DNA of 64,000 nt from Clostridium niameyense. Lineage in GTDB: Bacteria > Bacillota > Clostridia > Clostridiales > Clostridiaceae. A program made the position numbers and the translations under genes. Below, piece by piece: positions 48,175 to 58,836 of this stretch. The stretch is from positions 186,001-250,000 of the forward strand of contig NZ_LN849007.1 in the NCBI RefSeq assembly GCF_001243045.1. The letters are read 5' to 3'. Within the stretch, counting starts at the first letter, position 1; every line of letters starts with the position of its first letter. The notes beneath the pieces were generated by a model. That model was not told the origin of the DNA. It saw only the letters and a list, made by a program, of their open reading frames with translations, and ran no database searches.

Positions 48175-48444
48175 ATTAACAACCTCCATATATTAATTAT
48201 ATTTTAATTTATATTACAAATAATAAGATAGTTGAATCAAATACGTCAATAATGTTTTAAAAAATATTTAAAAAAACCGAAAAAACAGCTATTTAATTAT
48301 AATTTTATAGCTAAATTTATATATTTTAGCTATAAAGCATATTTGCTATTGAATTTATTCTTTTTATGAAGTATAATACTAACAAATATTTTTAATAAAA
48401 AGAATTTTTTATTTCTTTAAATAGAAATAATGCAATAAAAGATT

Positions 48445-48513
48445 CAACTCATATATCCCCAAAATATGGTTGGGAGTGTCTACCGGAAACCCTAAATTTC
48501 TGACTATGAGTGA
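48445..48513 (+). ncRNA. Guanine-class purine riboswitch upstream of guaB
   Basis: A purine aptamer with P1 (ACTCATA 48447-48453 with TATGAGT 48505-48511), the J2/3 segment GTGTCTACC, P3 from CCGGAAA, and the J3/1 GACTAT whose cytosine at the ligand-pairing position indicates guanine rather than adenine. J2/3 carries G at the usually flipped-out U48. A hairpin with the AGC/GCT core at 48518-48541 follows and may be the expression platform. The rest of 48190-48613 has no gene. Confidence 0.92.
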
Positions 48514-48541
48514 TTATTAATATAGCTTTTTAGCATATTAA

Positions 48542-50068
<1,527 letters not shown>

Positions 50069-50079
50069 AGGAGGAACTT

Positions 50080-51612
50080 ATGAGTAGAGAACTAGTATTA
50101 GTAATAGATTTTGGTGGTCAATATAATCAATTAATAGCAAGACGTGTAAGAGATAATAATGTATATTGTGAAATAATACCAAGTACTTATTCAGTAGAAA
50201 AGATAAAAGCAAAAAATCCCAAAGGGATTATATTCACCGGTGGACCTAACAGTGTGTATACTGAAAAGGCACCTAGAGTTCAAAAAGAATTATTTGAAAT
50301 AGGTGTTCCTATATTAGGTATATGCTATGGAGATCAACTTATGGCATATACTTTAGGAGGAGAAGTTACAAGTCCTGATAAAAGAGAGTATGGAAAAACT
50401 GAAGTTGAATTAGATAATAATAATTTATTGTTTAGTGAAATGAAAGAAAAAGATCAATGTTGGATGAGTCATACAGATTATATTTCAAAAGTTCCAGCAG
50501 GATTTAAAATTATAGCTACTACTGATGAATGTCCTTGTGCAGCTATGATGAACGAAGAAAAGAATTTATATGGTGTGCAATTTCATCCAGAAGTAGAACA
50601 TACTCTTTTTGGAAAACAACTACTTAAAAACTTCTTATTTAAAATATGTGCTTTAAAAGGTGATTGGTCTATGTCATCTTTTGCAGAAGAACAAATAAAA
50701 AGCATAAAAGAAAAGGTTGGAAATAAGAAGGTTATTTGTGCTTTATCTGGTGGAGTAGATTCATCTGTTGCAGCAGTTCTTGTGCATAAGGCTATAGGTA
50801 AGCAATTAACATGCATATTTGTAGATCATGGTCTTTTAAGAAAAGACGAAGGAGACCAAGTTGAACGTATATTTAAAAAACAATTTGATATGAATTTAAT
50901 TAGAGTAAATGCTCAAGATAGGTTCTTAGGAAAATTAAAGGGCGTAGGTGATCCTGAAAGAAAGAGAAAAATAATTGGAGAAGAATTTATAAGAGTATTT
51001 GAAGAAGAAGCTAAAAAATTAGGGGATATAAGCTTTTTAGTTCAAGGAACTATATATCCAGATATAGTTGAAAGTGGAACAGATACGTCAGCTACAATTA
51101 AGAGTCACCATAATGTAGGTGGACTTCCAGAGGATATGGAATTTAAATTAATAGAGCCTTTAAGAGATTTATTTAAAGATGAAGTTAGAGCTGTAGGAGA
51201 AGAACTAGGAATTCCTCATAACTTAGTCTGGAGACAGCCTTTCCCAGGACCAGGTTTAGCTATAAGAGTTTTAGGGGAAGTTACAGAGGAAAAGTTAGCC
51301 ATAACAAGAGAAGCAGATGCTATATTTAGAGAAGAAATAGCTAATGCAGGATTAGAGGAAAAGATATGGCAATATTTTGCTTGTCTTCCTAACATAAGAT
51401 CAGTTGGAGTTATGGGAGATGAAAGAACTTATTGTCATACTGTAGGACTAAGAGCAGTAACTTCAAGTGATGCTATGACATCAGATTGGGCAAGGATTCC
51501 GTATGAAGTACTAGATAAAGTAAGTAGAAGAATAGTTAACGAAGTTAAAGGAGTAAATAGAATTGTTTATGATGTAACTTCAAAACCACCATCAACTATT
51601 GAGTGGGAATAA
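50080..51612 (+). CDS. guaA: GMP synthase (glutamine-hydrolysing)
   Basis: Converts XMP to GMP using glutamine nitrogen and ATP. Residues 1-190 form the glutamine amidotransferase ([10 protein letters not shown] with catalytic Cys, FHPEVEHT with His-Glu), 195-385 the ATP-pyrophosphatase ([14 protein letters not shown]), and the C-terminal GMP-synthase dimer domain ends with [11 protein letters not shown]. The length of 510 is standard. AAGGAGG precedes the start; co-transcribed with guaB. Confidence 0.98.
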   Translation: MSRELVLVIDFGGQYNQLIARRVRDNNVYCEIIPSTYSVEKIKAKNPKGIIFTGGPNSVYTEKAPRVQKELFEIGVPILGICYGDQLMAYTLGGEVTSPDKREYGKTEVELDNNNLLFSEMKEKDQCWMSHTDYISKVPAGFKIIATTDECPCAAMMNEEKNLYGVQFHPEVEHTLFGKQLLKNFLFKICALKGDWSMSSFAEEQIKSIKEKVGNKKVICALSGGVDSSVAAVLVHKAIGKQLTCIFVDHGLLRKDEGDQVERIFKKQFDMNLIRVNAQDRFLGKLKGVGDPERKRKIIGEEFIRVFEEEAKKLGDISFLVQGTIYPDIVESGTDTSATIKSHHNVGGLPEDMEFKLIEPLRDLFKDEVRAVGEELGIPHNLVWRQPFPGPGLAIRVLGEVTEEKLAITREADAIFREEIANAGLEEKIWQYFACLPNIRSVGVMGDERTYCHTVGLRAVTSSDAMTSDWARIPYEVLDKVSRRIVNEVKGVNRIVYDVTSKPPSTIEWE

Positions 51613-51661
51613 ATTTATTTAGATATAATTAATAGCTTAATATATACATGTGAAATATATT

Positions 51662-51714
51662 AAAAAGTGTTTATGATATTTCTTAAATTAAAGAAATATC
51701 ATAAACACTTTTTT
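51662..51714 (+). terminator. Terminator of guaBA
   Basis: A 23-bp perfect stem (51662-51684 with 51691-51713; arm begins AAAAAGTGTTTATG) with a six-base loop and T run. Confidence 0.9.
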
Positions 51715-52094
51715 GCTTGAAATAAGACTTTGAATCTTTGGTTTATTTTATTTAATTAATAAATATAGAAAAATAAAATCTTATAATTAACAATTATTGT
51801 TATTTTTTAGTATATATAATTAATCGTATATTTCTTATAAACCAGTAAAGTATGTTAAAAAGTACAACAAAGTATTAAGATGGAGTAACTTATATTAAAA
51901 GAATAGTAATAATTATACAGAAAAAATAATAAAATTGTTATATTTATTTCAATAATATTATATAATATATATTATAAAAAAATATTATAAACCGCATAAT
52001 TTAAGGCTTTGTGGGATGTAACGTTTTTATTGACTTGCATGTATTTTTATGGTACACTGATAAAAAATAAACAAATTAAAAAGGAGTGTGAAAA
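51715..52094 (+). promoter_or_regulatory. Region upstream of brnQ with a sigma-A promoter
   Basis: There is no gene here; most of it is low-complexity AT-rich DNA. A strong promoter has TTGACT at 52030-52035, 17 bp spacing and TACACT at 52053-52058 with a TGG extension. A partial dyad CCGCA/TGTGG brackets TAATTTAAGGCTT just before the -35 and could be an operator. No T-box or riboswitch is visible. Confidence 0.65.
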
Positions 52095-53408
52095 ATGACA
52101 AAACAAAAAAGGTTTAATGATGTTTTTGTACTAGGATTCGCACTGTTTGCTATTTTTTTTGGAGCCGGGAATTTAATTTTTCCACCTAGTTTAGGATTGG
52201 CTGCAGGAAAACATTGGCCACTAGCTGCGTTAGGATTTCTTCTCACAGATCCGGTACTGCCAATCTTAGGTGTAATAGCAACATCTAAGGCTGGAGGAAA
52301 GGCGGAAGACTTAGGCAAAAGAGTTAGTCCTACTTTTGCAAAAGCTTTAGGAGCATTATGTATTTTAGTTGTTGGACCTTTATTTTCAATTCCTAGAACA
52401 TCTGCTACAGTATATGAAATAGCAGTAAAACCTTTTATGCCCAATTCACCTATTATAATTACATCTGTTATATTTTTTATTCTTACCTATCTTTTTGTTG
52501 TTAATCAGAATAGCGTTATGGAGAAAATCGGAAAATATTTAACACCTGCCTTATTAATTATACTAACTGTTATAATAATAAAAAGTATAATAAAGCCTAT
52601 AGCACCAATGATAGATCCCAAGCCTAATAATTTCTTCTTACTAGGTTTTAGGGAAGGTTATCAGACTATGGACGCTTTAGGAGCATCCCTTATGTCTGGA
52701 ATAGTATTAACAGACTTGATTTATAGGGGATATAAAGAAAGAAAAGATCAAGAAGTTATGACTAATAAAATTGGCTTAGTAGCTGGTGCTCTATTACTAT
52801 TTATATATGGTGGTTTAACATATGTAGGAGCCACAGGCGGAGATTTATTTAAACCAGGTATTAGTAGAGTTGATTTGTTATTAGGATTAGTAACTAAACT
52901 TTTTGGAACTACAGGAGCAGTTGCCACTTCAATAGTAGTATCTTTAGCCTGTTTAACAACATCTGTAGGTCTTACAGCCACTACTGCGAATTATTTTAAT
53001 AGTATAAGTAAAGGAAAAATTTCTTATAAATTCATGTCTATAGCTGTTGTTTTATGTAGTTTATTTTTATCTTTAATTGGTGTAGAAGGTTTAATTAATA
53101 TAGCAGTTCCAATCTTAGCTACTATCTATCCCGTAATAATAGTTTTAATTGTTATGACATTATTTGATAAGTACATTCCTAACGGTAATACTTACACAGG
53201 GGCTGTGTTAGGGGCATTTTTAGTTAGTTTTGTTATAAATGTAAATGATGCTACAGGATTATTAGGTGGACCTATGAAAGTTGTGAAAAAATTACCTCTT
53301 TTTGAAGGCGGGTTTCCTTGGATTCTACCAGCTGTAGTTTTAGGAATTATATTTATGATTTATGGAAAGAGCAAAGAAACTAAGAATGTAAATCATGAGA
53401 ATTTTTAA
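52095..53408 (+). CDS. brnQ: Branched-chain amino acid carrier BrnQ
   Basis: A 437-residue cation-coupled LIVCS transporter for leucine, isoleucine and valine, with twelve predicted helices. The N-terminal GFALFAIFFGAGNLIFPP is the family signature. AAGGAGTGTG precedes the start. It has its own promoter and an AT-rich terminator, and precedes the reductive Stickland operon; supplying leucine or other amino acids to that pathway is possible but not shown. Confidence 0.95.
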   Translation: MTKQKRFNDVFVLGFALFAIFFGAGNLIFPPSLGLAAGKHWPLAALGFLLTDPVLPILGVIATSKAGGKAEDLGKRVSPTFAKALGALCILVVGPLFSIPRTSATVYEIAVKPFMPNSPIIITSVIFFILTYLFVVNQNSVMEKIGKYLTPALLIILTVIIIKSIIKPIAPMIDPKPNNFFLLGFREGYQTMDALGASLMSGIVLTDLIYRGYKERKDQEVMTNKIGLVAGALLLFIYGGLTYVGATGGDLFKPGISRVDLLLGLVTKLFGTTGAVATSIVVSLACLTTSVGLTATTANYFNSISKGKISYKFMSIAVVLCSLFLSLIGVEGLINIAVPILATIYPVIIVLIVMTLFDKYIPNGNTYTGAVLGAFLVSFVINVNDATGLLGGPMKVVKKLPLFEGGFPWILPAVVLGIIFMIYGKSKETKNVNHENF

Positions 53409-53419
53409 TTATTTATAAC

Positions 53420-53442
53420 ATAATATAAAATATTATTTTTTT
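53420..53442 (+). terminator. Terminator of brnQ (weak)
   Basis: A 7-bp AT stem (53420-53426 with 53430-53436, ATAATAT with ATATTAT) followed by TTTTTT. AT-only stems make this a modest call. Confidence 0.5.
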
Positions 53443-53460
53443 AAAAAATGGTATCTATTA

Positions 53461-53494
53461 ATGAAAACGTTTTAATGAATTTAAACGTTTTAAA
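53461..53494 (+). promoter_or_regulatory. Two tandem CcpA-like (cre) palindromes
   Basis: TGAAAACGTTTTAA at 53462-53475 matches the cre consensus TGWNANCGNTNWCA in all but one position; TTTAAACGTTTTAA at 53480-53493 matches in all but two. Their CG centres are 18 bp apart. They lie between the brnQ terminator and the fldL promoter, about 145-180 bases upstream of the -35, and suggest carbon catabolite control or another LacI-type regulator. Confidence 0.6.
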
Positions 53495-53589
53495 CAGTAG
53501 GGAGATATACGGCGAAAAATTCCAAAATAAAACAATATTATACTTTAAAAGATATTTTTTTCAACAAAGTCCCATAAAATAATACGAAT

Positions 53590-53655
53590 TTGACAAAAAT
53601 AAAACAATATAATTTGACAAAAATAAAACAAATGCAATTGACAAAAATAAAACAA
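53590..53655 (+). repeat. 24-bp-phased tandem direct repeats upstream of fldL
   Basis: TTGACAAAAATAAAACAA occurs three times exactly at 53590, 53614 and 53638, with six variable bases between copies. A partial copy (AAAATAAAACAA) lies at 53524-53535, exactly three periods upstream, and a weak one at 53572-53583 in phase. The start of the third copy serves as the -35 box of the promoter. The array looks like a regulator-binding array. Confidence 0.9.
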
Positions 53656-53666
53656 TGTGATAATCT
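53638..53666 (+). promoter_or_regulatory. Promoter of the fldL operon
   Basis: TTGACA (53638-53643, start of the third repeat copy), 17 bp spacer and TAATCT (53661-53666) with the extended TGA just before it. Transcription would start near 53673, giving a leader of about 110 bases before fldL. Confidence 0.7.
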
Positions 53667-53783
53667 GGTCTTGATGGAAAAGACAGAAAATAAAAAATAA
53701 ATGCAATATAAAAAAAATTATTACACTATGCAAATGTTTATTTTATTTTTTATTAATAAATTTAAAGAATTTGAGGTGTATTT

Positions 53784-55391
53784 ATGGGACTTTATAATAT
53801 TACAATAGGCGATTATCTTAAAAATACTTGTAGAAAATTCCCGAATGATATTGCTATTCAATCTTTGAAAATGCACAAAAATATTTCATGGAGTGAGCTT
53901 GATAAAATTACAGATGATATAGCCAAAGGAATGATAGCTTTAGGATTAAAAAAAGGTGATCACTTAGTACTTTGGGGTTCAAACAAAAAAGAATGGATAT
54001 ACATTTTTTTAGCATCAAGTAAAATTGGTGTATGTACAGTAACTTTAAATACTAATTATGTGTTAGATGAAGTAGAAAAGATTCTAGCCATGGCAGATGC
54101 TAAAGCTATAGCATTTATGGAGGAATTTTATAATACAAGCTATATAGATATTATTGAGAAGATTAAAGAAAGATATAATAAAGGTATATCTAAGATACCA
54201 CAATTAATGAAGCATTTTATTTATTTTGGAGATAAAAAACGTCCAGAATATACAAATATAGATGATTTAATTTCATTAGGTAAAAATATTAAAGAAGAAG
54301 ATTTTAAATTAATTTGTAATAAAGTAAAACCAGATGAAGTAGTTAATATTCAATTTACATCTGGAACTACAAGTGCTCCTAAGGGAGTTATGTTAACACA
54401 TTATTCGCTTGTAAATACCTCCTATATTACAGGGAATAGTTTAGATATAACACATAAGGACAAACTATGTTTAGTTGTTCCATTTTTTCATTGTTTTGGT
54501 TTGTCAGCAGGAATACTTTTATGTATTGGAAGTGGATGTTCTATGGTTTTAGTAGAATCCTATAAGATAGATCCTCTTGTAAATTCTGTTAAACAATTCA
54601 AATGCACAGTTCTACATGGTGTTCCTACTATGTTTTGTAGAGTATTAGAGAATTCTAATGTAAATATGAAAGATTTTTCAAGTGTAAGAACTGGATTAAT
54701 AGCGGGGGCAGCTGTTAGTAAAAAATTGCTTGATGGCATTTTAGAAAAAATGAATATAAAGGATATTCAAGTTGCCTATGGACAAACAGAAACTTCTCCA
54801 GGATGCACCCAAACTACAAAGGCAGATTCTGTAGATAAGAAATACACTACTGTTGGCAAATCATTACCTTATGTGGAAATGAAAATTTTCGATACAGTTT
54901 CTAAAAAAGAAGTAACTGTAAACAATGTAGGAGAAATATGTGTTAGAGGGTTCAACTTAATGAAAGGTTATTATAAAAATCAACAATTAACTAATAAGAC
55001 CATAGATGAAGATGGATGGCTTCATACTGGTGACTTAGGTTTTATAGATAAGGAAGGATATTATCATATAACTGGAAGGATTCAGGATGTAATTATAAGA
55101 GGTGGAGAAAATATAAATCCTAAAGAAATAAGAGAAAATTTATTATTACATCCAGAAGTACAAAAGGCAGAGATTATAGGAATTCCAGATCAAAGATATG
55201 GGGAGGAAATAGCTGCCTGTATTATCTTAAAAGAAAATAGTTCTTTAAATAAAGAGGATATAAAAAAATATATGAGTGAAAGATTAGCTCATTACAAAGT
55301 TCCGAAGTATATCAAATTTTATAACGAATTCCCTTTAACAGATACAGGGAAAGTTAAAAAATGTGAATTAAAAAATAATTTCAAAAATTAA
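53784..55391 (+). CDS. fldL: Acyl-CoA synthetase of the reductive amino-acid pathway (FldL-like)
   Basis: A 535-residue AMP-forming acyl-CoA ligase. AMP-binding motif FTSGTTSAPKGVMLTH (about 192-207), YGQTETSPG (adenylate binding), GWLHTGDLGF with the hinge aspartate, and terminal DTGKVKKCEL with the catalytic lysine. In the fld locus this enzyme is thought to prime the CoA cycle with an aryl-propionyl- or cinnamoyl-CoA for FldA. It is the first gene of the operon, with GAGGTG as RBS. It is 183 bases before fldA. Confidence 0.85.
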   Translation: MGLYNITIGDYLKNTCRKFPNDIAIQSLKMHKNISWSELDKITDDIAKGMIALGLKKGDHLVLWGSNKKEWIYIFLASSKIGVCTVTLNTNYVLDEVEKILAMADAKAIAFMEEFYNTSYIDIIEKIKERYNKGISKIPQLMKHFIYFGDKKRPEYTNIDDLISLGKNIKEEDFKLICNKVKPDEVVNIQFTSGTTSAPKGVMLTHYSLVNTSYITGNSLDITHKDKLCLVVPFFHCFGLSAGILLCIGSGCSMVLVESYKIDPLVNSVKQFKCTVLHGVPTMFCRVLENSNVNMKDFSSVRTGLIAGAAVSKKLLDGILEKMNIKDIQVAYGQTETSPGCTQTTKADSVDKKYTTVGKSLPYVEMKIFDTVSKKEVTVNNVGEICVRGFNLMKGYYKNQQLTNKTIDEDGWLHTGDLGFIDKEGYYHITGRIQDVIIRGGENINPKEIRENLLLHPEVQKAEIIGIPDQRYGEEIAACIILKENSSLNKEDIKKYMSERLAHYKVPKYIKFYNEFPLTDTGKVKKCELKNNFKN

Positions 55392-55495
55392 TTAAAGCAC
55401 TAATAGATTTCATTAATTAATCATAGGTATATATAAGTTGATATATTTAATTGTTATTAATTATGTAAATGTTTATAAATTGATTTAGTCTATAT

Positions 55496-55528
55496 CATTG
55501 ATTTCTTTCTACTTAAGAGAAATTAATG
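55496..55528 (+). other. Stem-loop in the fldL-fldA gap
   Basis: A 13-bp stem with two G-U pairs (55496-55508 with 55516-55528, CATTGATTTCTTT with AGAGAAATTAATG) and seven-base loop. The same CATTGATTTyT / AGAAA..AATG pairing recurs before the acyl-CoA dehydrogenase gene. No T run follows, so it is more likely a processing or stability element than a terminator. Confidence 0.6.
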
Positions 55529-55573
55529 TTCATATAACTTAATAGAAAAAATTATATTTAAGGAGGAGTTTTT

Positions 55574-56812
55574 ATGGGAAATAGTACAAACATGTTTGAA
55601 GGAGTAAAGGTTATAGAATTAGCTAATTTTATAGCTGCACCTGCAGCAGGAAGATTTTTTGCAGATGGTGGTGCAGAGGTAATAAAAATTGAATCTCCTA
55701 AGGGTGATCCTTTAAGATATACAGCTCCATCTGAAGGTAGACCATTAATTGAAAATGAAAATACTACTTATGATTTAGAAAATGCAAATAAAAAGGCAGT
55801 TGTTATAAATCTTAAAAGTGAAAATGGTAAAAAGATATTACATGAAATGTTAGCAGAAGCAGATATATTATTAACTAACTGGAGAACTAAAGCTTTAGTT
55901 AAACAAGGTTTAGATTATGAAACATTAAAAGAAAAATATCCTAAGTTAGTTTATGCCCAAATAACTGGTTATGGCGAAAAAGGTCCTGATAAAGATCTTC
56001 CAGGCTTTGATTATACTTCATTCTTTGCAAGAGGTGGTATTTCAGGTACTATTTATGAAAAGGGAACTGTGCCTCCAAATGTTGTTCCAGGACTTGGAGA
56101 TCATCAAGCTGGTATGTTCTTAGCGGCAGGTATGGCAGGAGCTTTATATAAAGCAAAAACAACAGGAAAAGGAGATAAGGTAACAGTAAGTTTAATGCAT
56201 AGTGCAATGTATACATTAGGTATTATGATACAAGCTGCTCAATACCCAGATCATGGTTTAGTATATCCAATAAATCGTCAAGAAACTCCTAATCCATTTA
56301 TAGTTTCATATAAATCTAAGGATGGATATTTTATTCAAGTATGTATGCCTCCATATGATGTTTTCTATGATAGATTTATGACTGCTTTAGGTAGACAAGA
56401 TTTAGTTGGAGATGAAAGATATAACAAAATAGCAAATCTAAATGCTGAACGTGTTAAAGAGGTAAGTAAGATACTTACAGAACAAATGGCTACAAAGACA
56501 AAAGATGAATGGGATAAAATATTTAGAGAAGCAGATATTCCGTTTGCTATAGCACAAACTTGGGAAGATATATTAGAAGATGAACAAGCTTGGGCAAATG
56601 ATTATTTATACAAGATGAAATATCCAACTGGTAATGAAAGGGCATTAGTAAGACTTCCAGTATTCTTTAAAGAAGCAGGATTACCAGAATATAATCAAGC
56701 ACCATTAATAGCAGAAAATACTGAAGAAGTATTAAAAGAAATGGGATATACAGATGATCAAATTAGGGAACTAATTGAAAATAAAGATGTTATGGTAAGG
56801 AATGAAAAATAA
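55574..56812 (+). CDS. fldA: CoA-transferase FldA (cinnamoyl-CoA:phenyllactate-type)
   Basis: A 412-residue family III (CaiB/BaiF) CoA-transferase. It moves CoA from the enoyl-CoA product to the 2-hydroxy acid so that the dehydratase can act. Visible: [20 protein letters not shown] at the N-terminus, the catalytic-Asp segment [14 protein letters not shown] with Asp about 176, and the [13 protein letters not shown] end. The sequence is strongly FldA-like by memory; HadA (isocaprenoyl-CoA:2-hydroxyisocaproate) of C. difficile is the close alternative. AAGGAGGAG is the RBS; it overlaps fldI by one base (ATGG). Confidence 0.88.
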   Translation: MGNSTNMFEGVKVIELANFIAAPAAGRFFADGGAEVIKIESPKGDPLRYTAPSEGRPLIENENTTYDLENANKKAVVINLKSENGKKILHEMLAEADILLTNWRTKALVKQGLDYETLKEKYPKLVYAQITGYGEKGPDKDLPGFDYTSFFARGGISGTIYEKGTVPPNVVPGLGDHQAGMFLAAGMAGALYKAKTTGKGDKVTVSLMHSAMYTLGIMIQAAQYPDHGLVYPINRQETPNPFIVSYKSKDGYFIQVCMPPYDVFYDRFMTALGRQDLVGDERYNKIANLNAERVKEVSKILTEQMATKTKDEWDKIFREADIPFAIAQTWEDILEDEQAWANDYLYKMKYPTGNERALVRLPVFFKEAGLPEYNQAPLIAENTEEVLKEMGYTDDQIRELIENKDVMVRNEK

Positions 56813-57606
56813 TGGCAGATATTTATACCATGGGAGTGGACATAGGTTCTACTGCATCTAAAACAGTAATATTGAAAAATGGAAAAGAAGTTATAAGTCA
56901 GGCTATAGTAGATGTAGGGGCAGGAACAAGTGGGCCTAAAAGGGCAGTAGATGAAGTATTAAAAAAAGCAAATTTATCTATTGAAGATTTGGGGTACATT
57001 GTGTCTACGGGATACGGAAGAAATAATTTTGAGTTTTCTAACAAACAAATATCAGAATTAAGCTGTCATGCAAAAGGTGTATATTTTGACAATCCTAAAG
57101 CAAGGACAGTGATTGATATAGGTGGTCAAGATATTAAAGTATTAAAATTAGCTGAAAGTGGAAGACTTTTAAATTTTATAATGAATGACAAGTGTGCTGC
57201 AGGAACAGGGAGGTTTTTGGATGTAATGTCTAGAGTAATTGAAATTCCAGTTGATGAACTGGGAAAGAAAGCATTACAAAGCAAAAATCCATGTACTATT
57301 AGTTCTACTTGTACAGTGTTTGCAGAATCAGAAGTTATCTCTCAACTTTCAAGAGGTGTTACAACAGAAGATTTAGTAGCAGGAATTTGTAAATCTGTAG
57401 CATCAAGAGTGGCTAGTCTTGCAAAAAGAAATGGTATTGAAGCGTTAGTAGTTATGAGTGGTGGAGTTGCTAAAAACGTAGGAGTAGTTGAAGCCATGAA
57501 AGATGAATTACAGACAGATATTTATGTATCAAAAAATTCCCAATTGAATGGAGCGTTGGGGGCAAGTCTATATGCTTATGAAAGTTTTAAAAAAGAAAGG
57601 GGATAG
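56812..57606 (+). CDS. fldI: Activator of 2-hydroxyacyl-CoA dehydratase (FldI/HadI)
   Basis: A 264-residue ASKHA ATPase that binds a 4Fe-4S cluster between two subunits and injects a high-energy electron into the dehydratase, using [18 protein letters not shown] starts the nucleotide fold; cluster cysteines are in [10 protein letters not shown] (about 128) and [11 protein letters not shown] (about 167); [12 protein letters not shown] closes the ATP site. It begins one base inside fldA's stop (translational coupling). It is needed in trace amounts only. Confidence 0.95.
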   Translation: MADIYTMGVDIGSTASKTVILKNGKEVISQAIVDVGAGTSGPKRAVDEVLKKANLSIEDLGYIVSTGYGRNNFEFSNKQISELSCHAKGVYFDNPKARTVIDIGGQDIKVLKLAESGRLLNFIMNDKCAAGTGRFLDVMSRVIEIPVDELGKKALQSKNPCTISSTCTVFAESEVISQLSRGVTTEDLVAGICKSVASRVASLAKRNGIEALVVMSGGVAKNVGVVEAMKDELQTDIYVSKNSQLNGALGASLYAYESFKKERG

Positions 57607-57611
57607 AAAGC

Positions 57612-58835
57612 ATGACTGATAAGAAAAATGAGGTAAAACAAAAAAAAGCAAAGCATTACCTTAGAGAAATTGTTGCAAAGCATTATGAAGATGCTCTTGA
57701 AGCAAAGAAAAACGGAGAAAAGGTGGGCTGGTGTGCATCTAACTTTCCCCAAGAAATACCTACAACATTAGGGTTAAAAGTTATCTATCCAGAAAACCAT
57801 TCAGCAGTAGTAGCTGCAAGAGGAAATGGACAAAAAATGTGTGAACATGCTGAGGCGATGGGATTCTCAAATGATGTATGTGCTTATGCAAGAGTAAACT
57901 TGGCTATTATGGATCAAGGACATAGTGATGATCAACCAATACCTATGCCAGACTTCGTACTTTGCTGTAATAATATATGCAATCAAATGATTAAATGGTA
58001 TGAACATATAGCTAAAACTTTAAACATACCAATGATTTTAATAGATATTCCATATAACACAGAAGATACTATCTCCGAAGATAGGGTTAAATATATTAGA
58101 GGACAATTTGAACATGCAATAAAACAACTTGAAGAAATAACAGGCAAAAAGTGGGATGATAAAAAATTCGAAGAAGTTATGGAAATATCTCAAGAAAGTT
58201 CAAAACAATGGTTAAGAGCTGCATCTTATGCAAAATATAAACCATCTCCATTTAGTGGTTTTGATTTATTTAACCATATGGCAGTAGCTGTTTGTGCAAG
58301 AGGTACAAAGGAAGCTGCAAAAGCTTTTAAAATGTTAGCAGATGAATATGAGGAAAATGTTAAAACAGGAAAGTCGACTTATAGGGGAGAAGAAAAACAA
58401 CGTATATTATTTGAAGGAATTGCTTGTTGGCCATATTTAAGACATAAGTTAAATGTTCTTAGTGAGTATGGAATGAATGTAACTGCAACTGTATATGCGG
58501 AAGCTTTTGGAGTTATATATGAAAACACTAATGAATTAATGGCTGCTTATAATAAAGTTCCAAATTCAATTAGTTTTGAAAATGCATTAAAGATGAGAGT
58601 TAATGCTGTTAAAAGCACTAATACAGAAGGTGCAGTAGTTCATATAAATAGAAGTTGTAAATTATGGAGCGGATTCTTATATGAATTATCAAGAAGACTA
58701 GAAAAAGAAACAGGAATTCCAGTAGTTTCATTTGATGGTGACCAAGCAGATCCAAGAAACTTCTCAGAGGCACAGTATGATACTAGAATACAAGGCCTTA
58801 ATGAAGTAATGGTTGCTAAAAAGGAGGCTGAATAA
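57612..58835 (+). CDS. fldB: 2-Hydroxyacyl-CoA dehydratase subunit FldB
   Basis: A 407-residue subunit of the radical dehydratase that removes water from (R)-2-hydroxyacyl-CoA (phenyllactyl-CoA by analogy) to give the 2-enoyl-CoA via a ketyl radical. It carries the HgdB/HgdC-type fold with VGWCASNFPQEIPTTL near the start and FVLCCNNICNQMIKWYEH, the cysteine-rich cluster segment, near residue 120. RSCKLWSGF and the FDGDQADPRNFSEAQ stretch follow. AAAGGGGATAG is the RBS; one base before fldC. Confidence 0.93.
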   Translation: MTDKKNEVKQKKAKHYLREIVAKHYEDALEAKKNGEKVGWCASNFPQEIPTTLGLKVIYPENHSAVVAARGNGQKMCEHAEAMGFSNDVCAYARVNLAIMDQGHSDDQPIPMPDFVLCCNNICNQMIKWYEHIAKTLNIPMILIDIPYNTEDTISEDRVKYIRGQFEHAIKQLEEITGKKWDDKKFEEVMEISQESSKQWLRAASYAKYKPSPFSGFDLFNHMAVAVCARGTKEAAKAFKMLADEYEENVKTGKSTYRGEEKQRILFEGIACWPYLRHKLNVLSEYGMNVTATVYAEAFGVIYENTNELMAAYNKVPNSISFENALKMRVNAVKSTNTEGAVVHINRSCKLWSGFLYELSRRLEKETGIPVVSFDGDQADPRNFSEAQYDTRIQGLNEVMVAKKEAE

Positions 58836-58836
58836 T

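Noticed and set aside
53590-53619. TTGACA of repeat copies 1 and 2 as -35 boxes
   Set aside because: No -10 hexamer stands at 16-18 bp; the TATAAT after copy 1 is only 12 bp from its TTGACA.
53590-53655. CRISPR-like array
   Set aside because: Three 18-bp repeats with six-base gaps are far too short-spaced, the spacers are too small, and there are no cas genes.
53545-53733. Minus-strand open frame of 62 codons with repeated LFYFCQ units
   Set aside because: It is only the reverse translation of the 24-bp (eight-codon) DNA repeats; it has no RBS and lies over a promoter.
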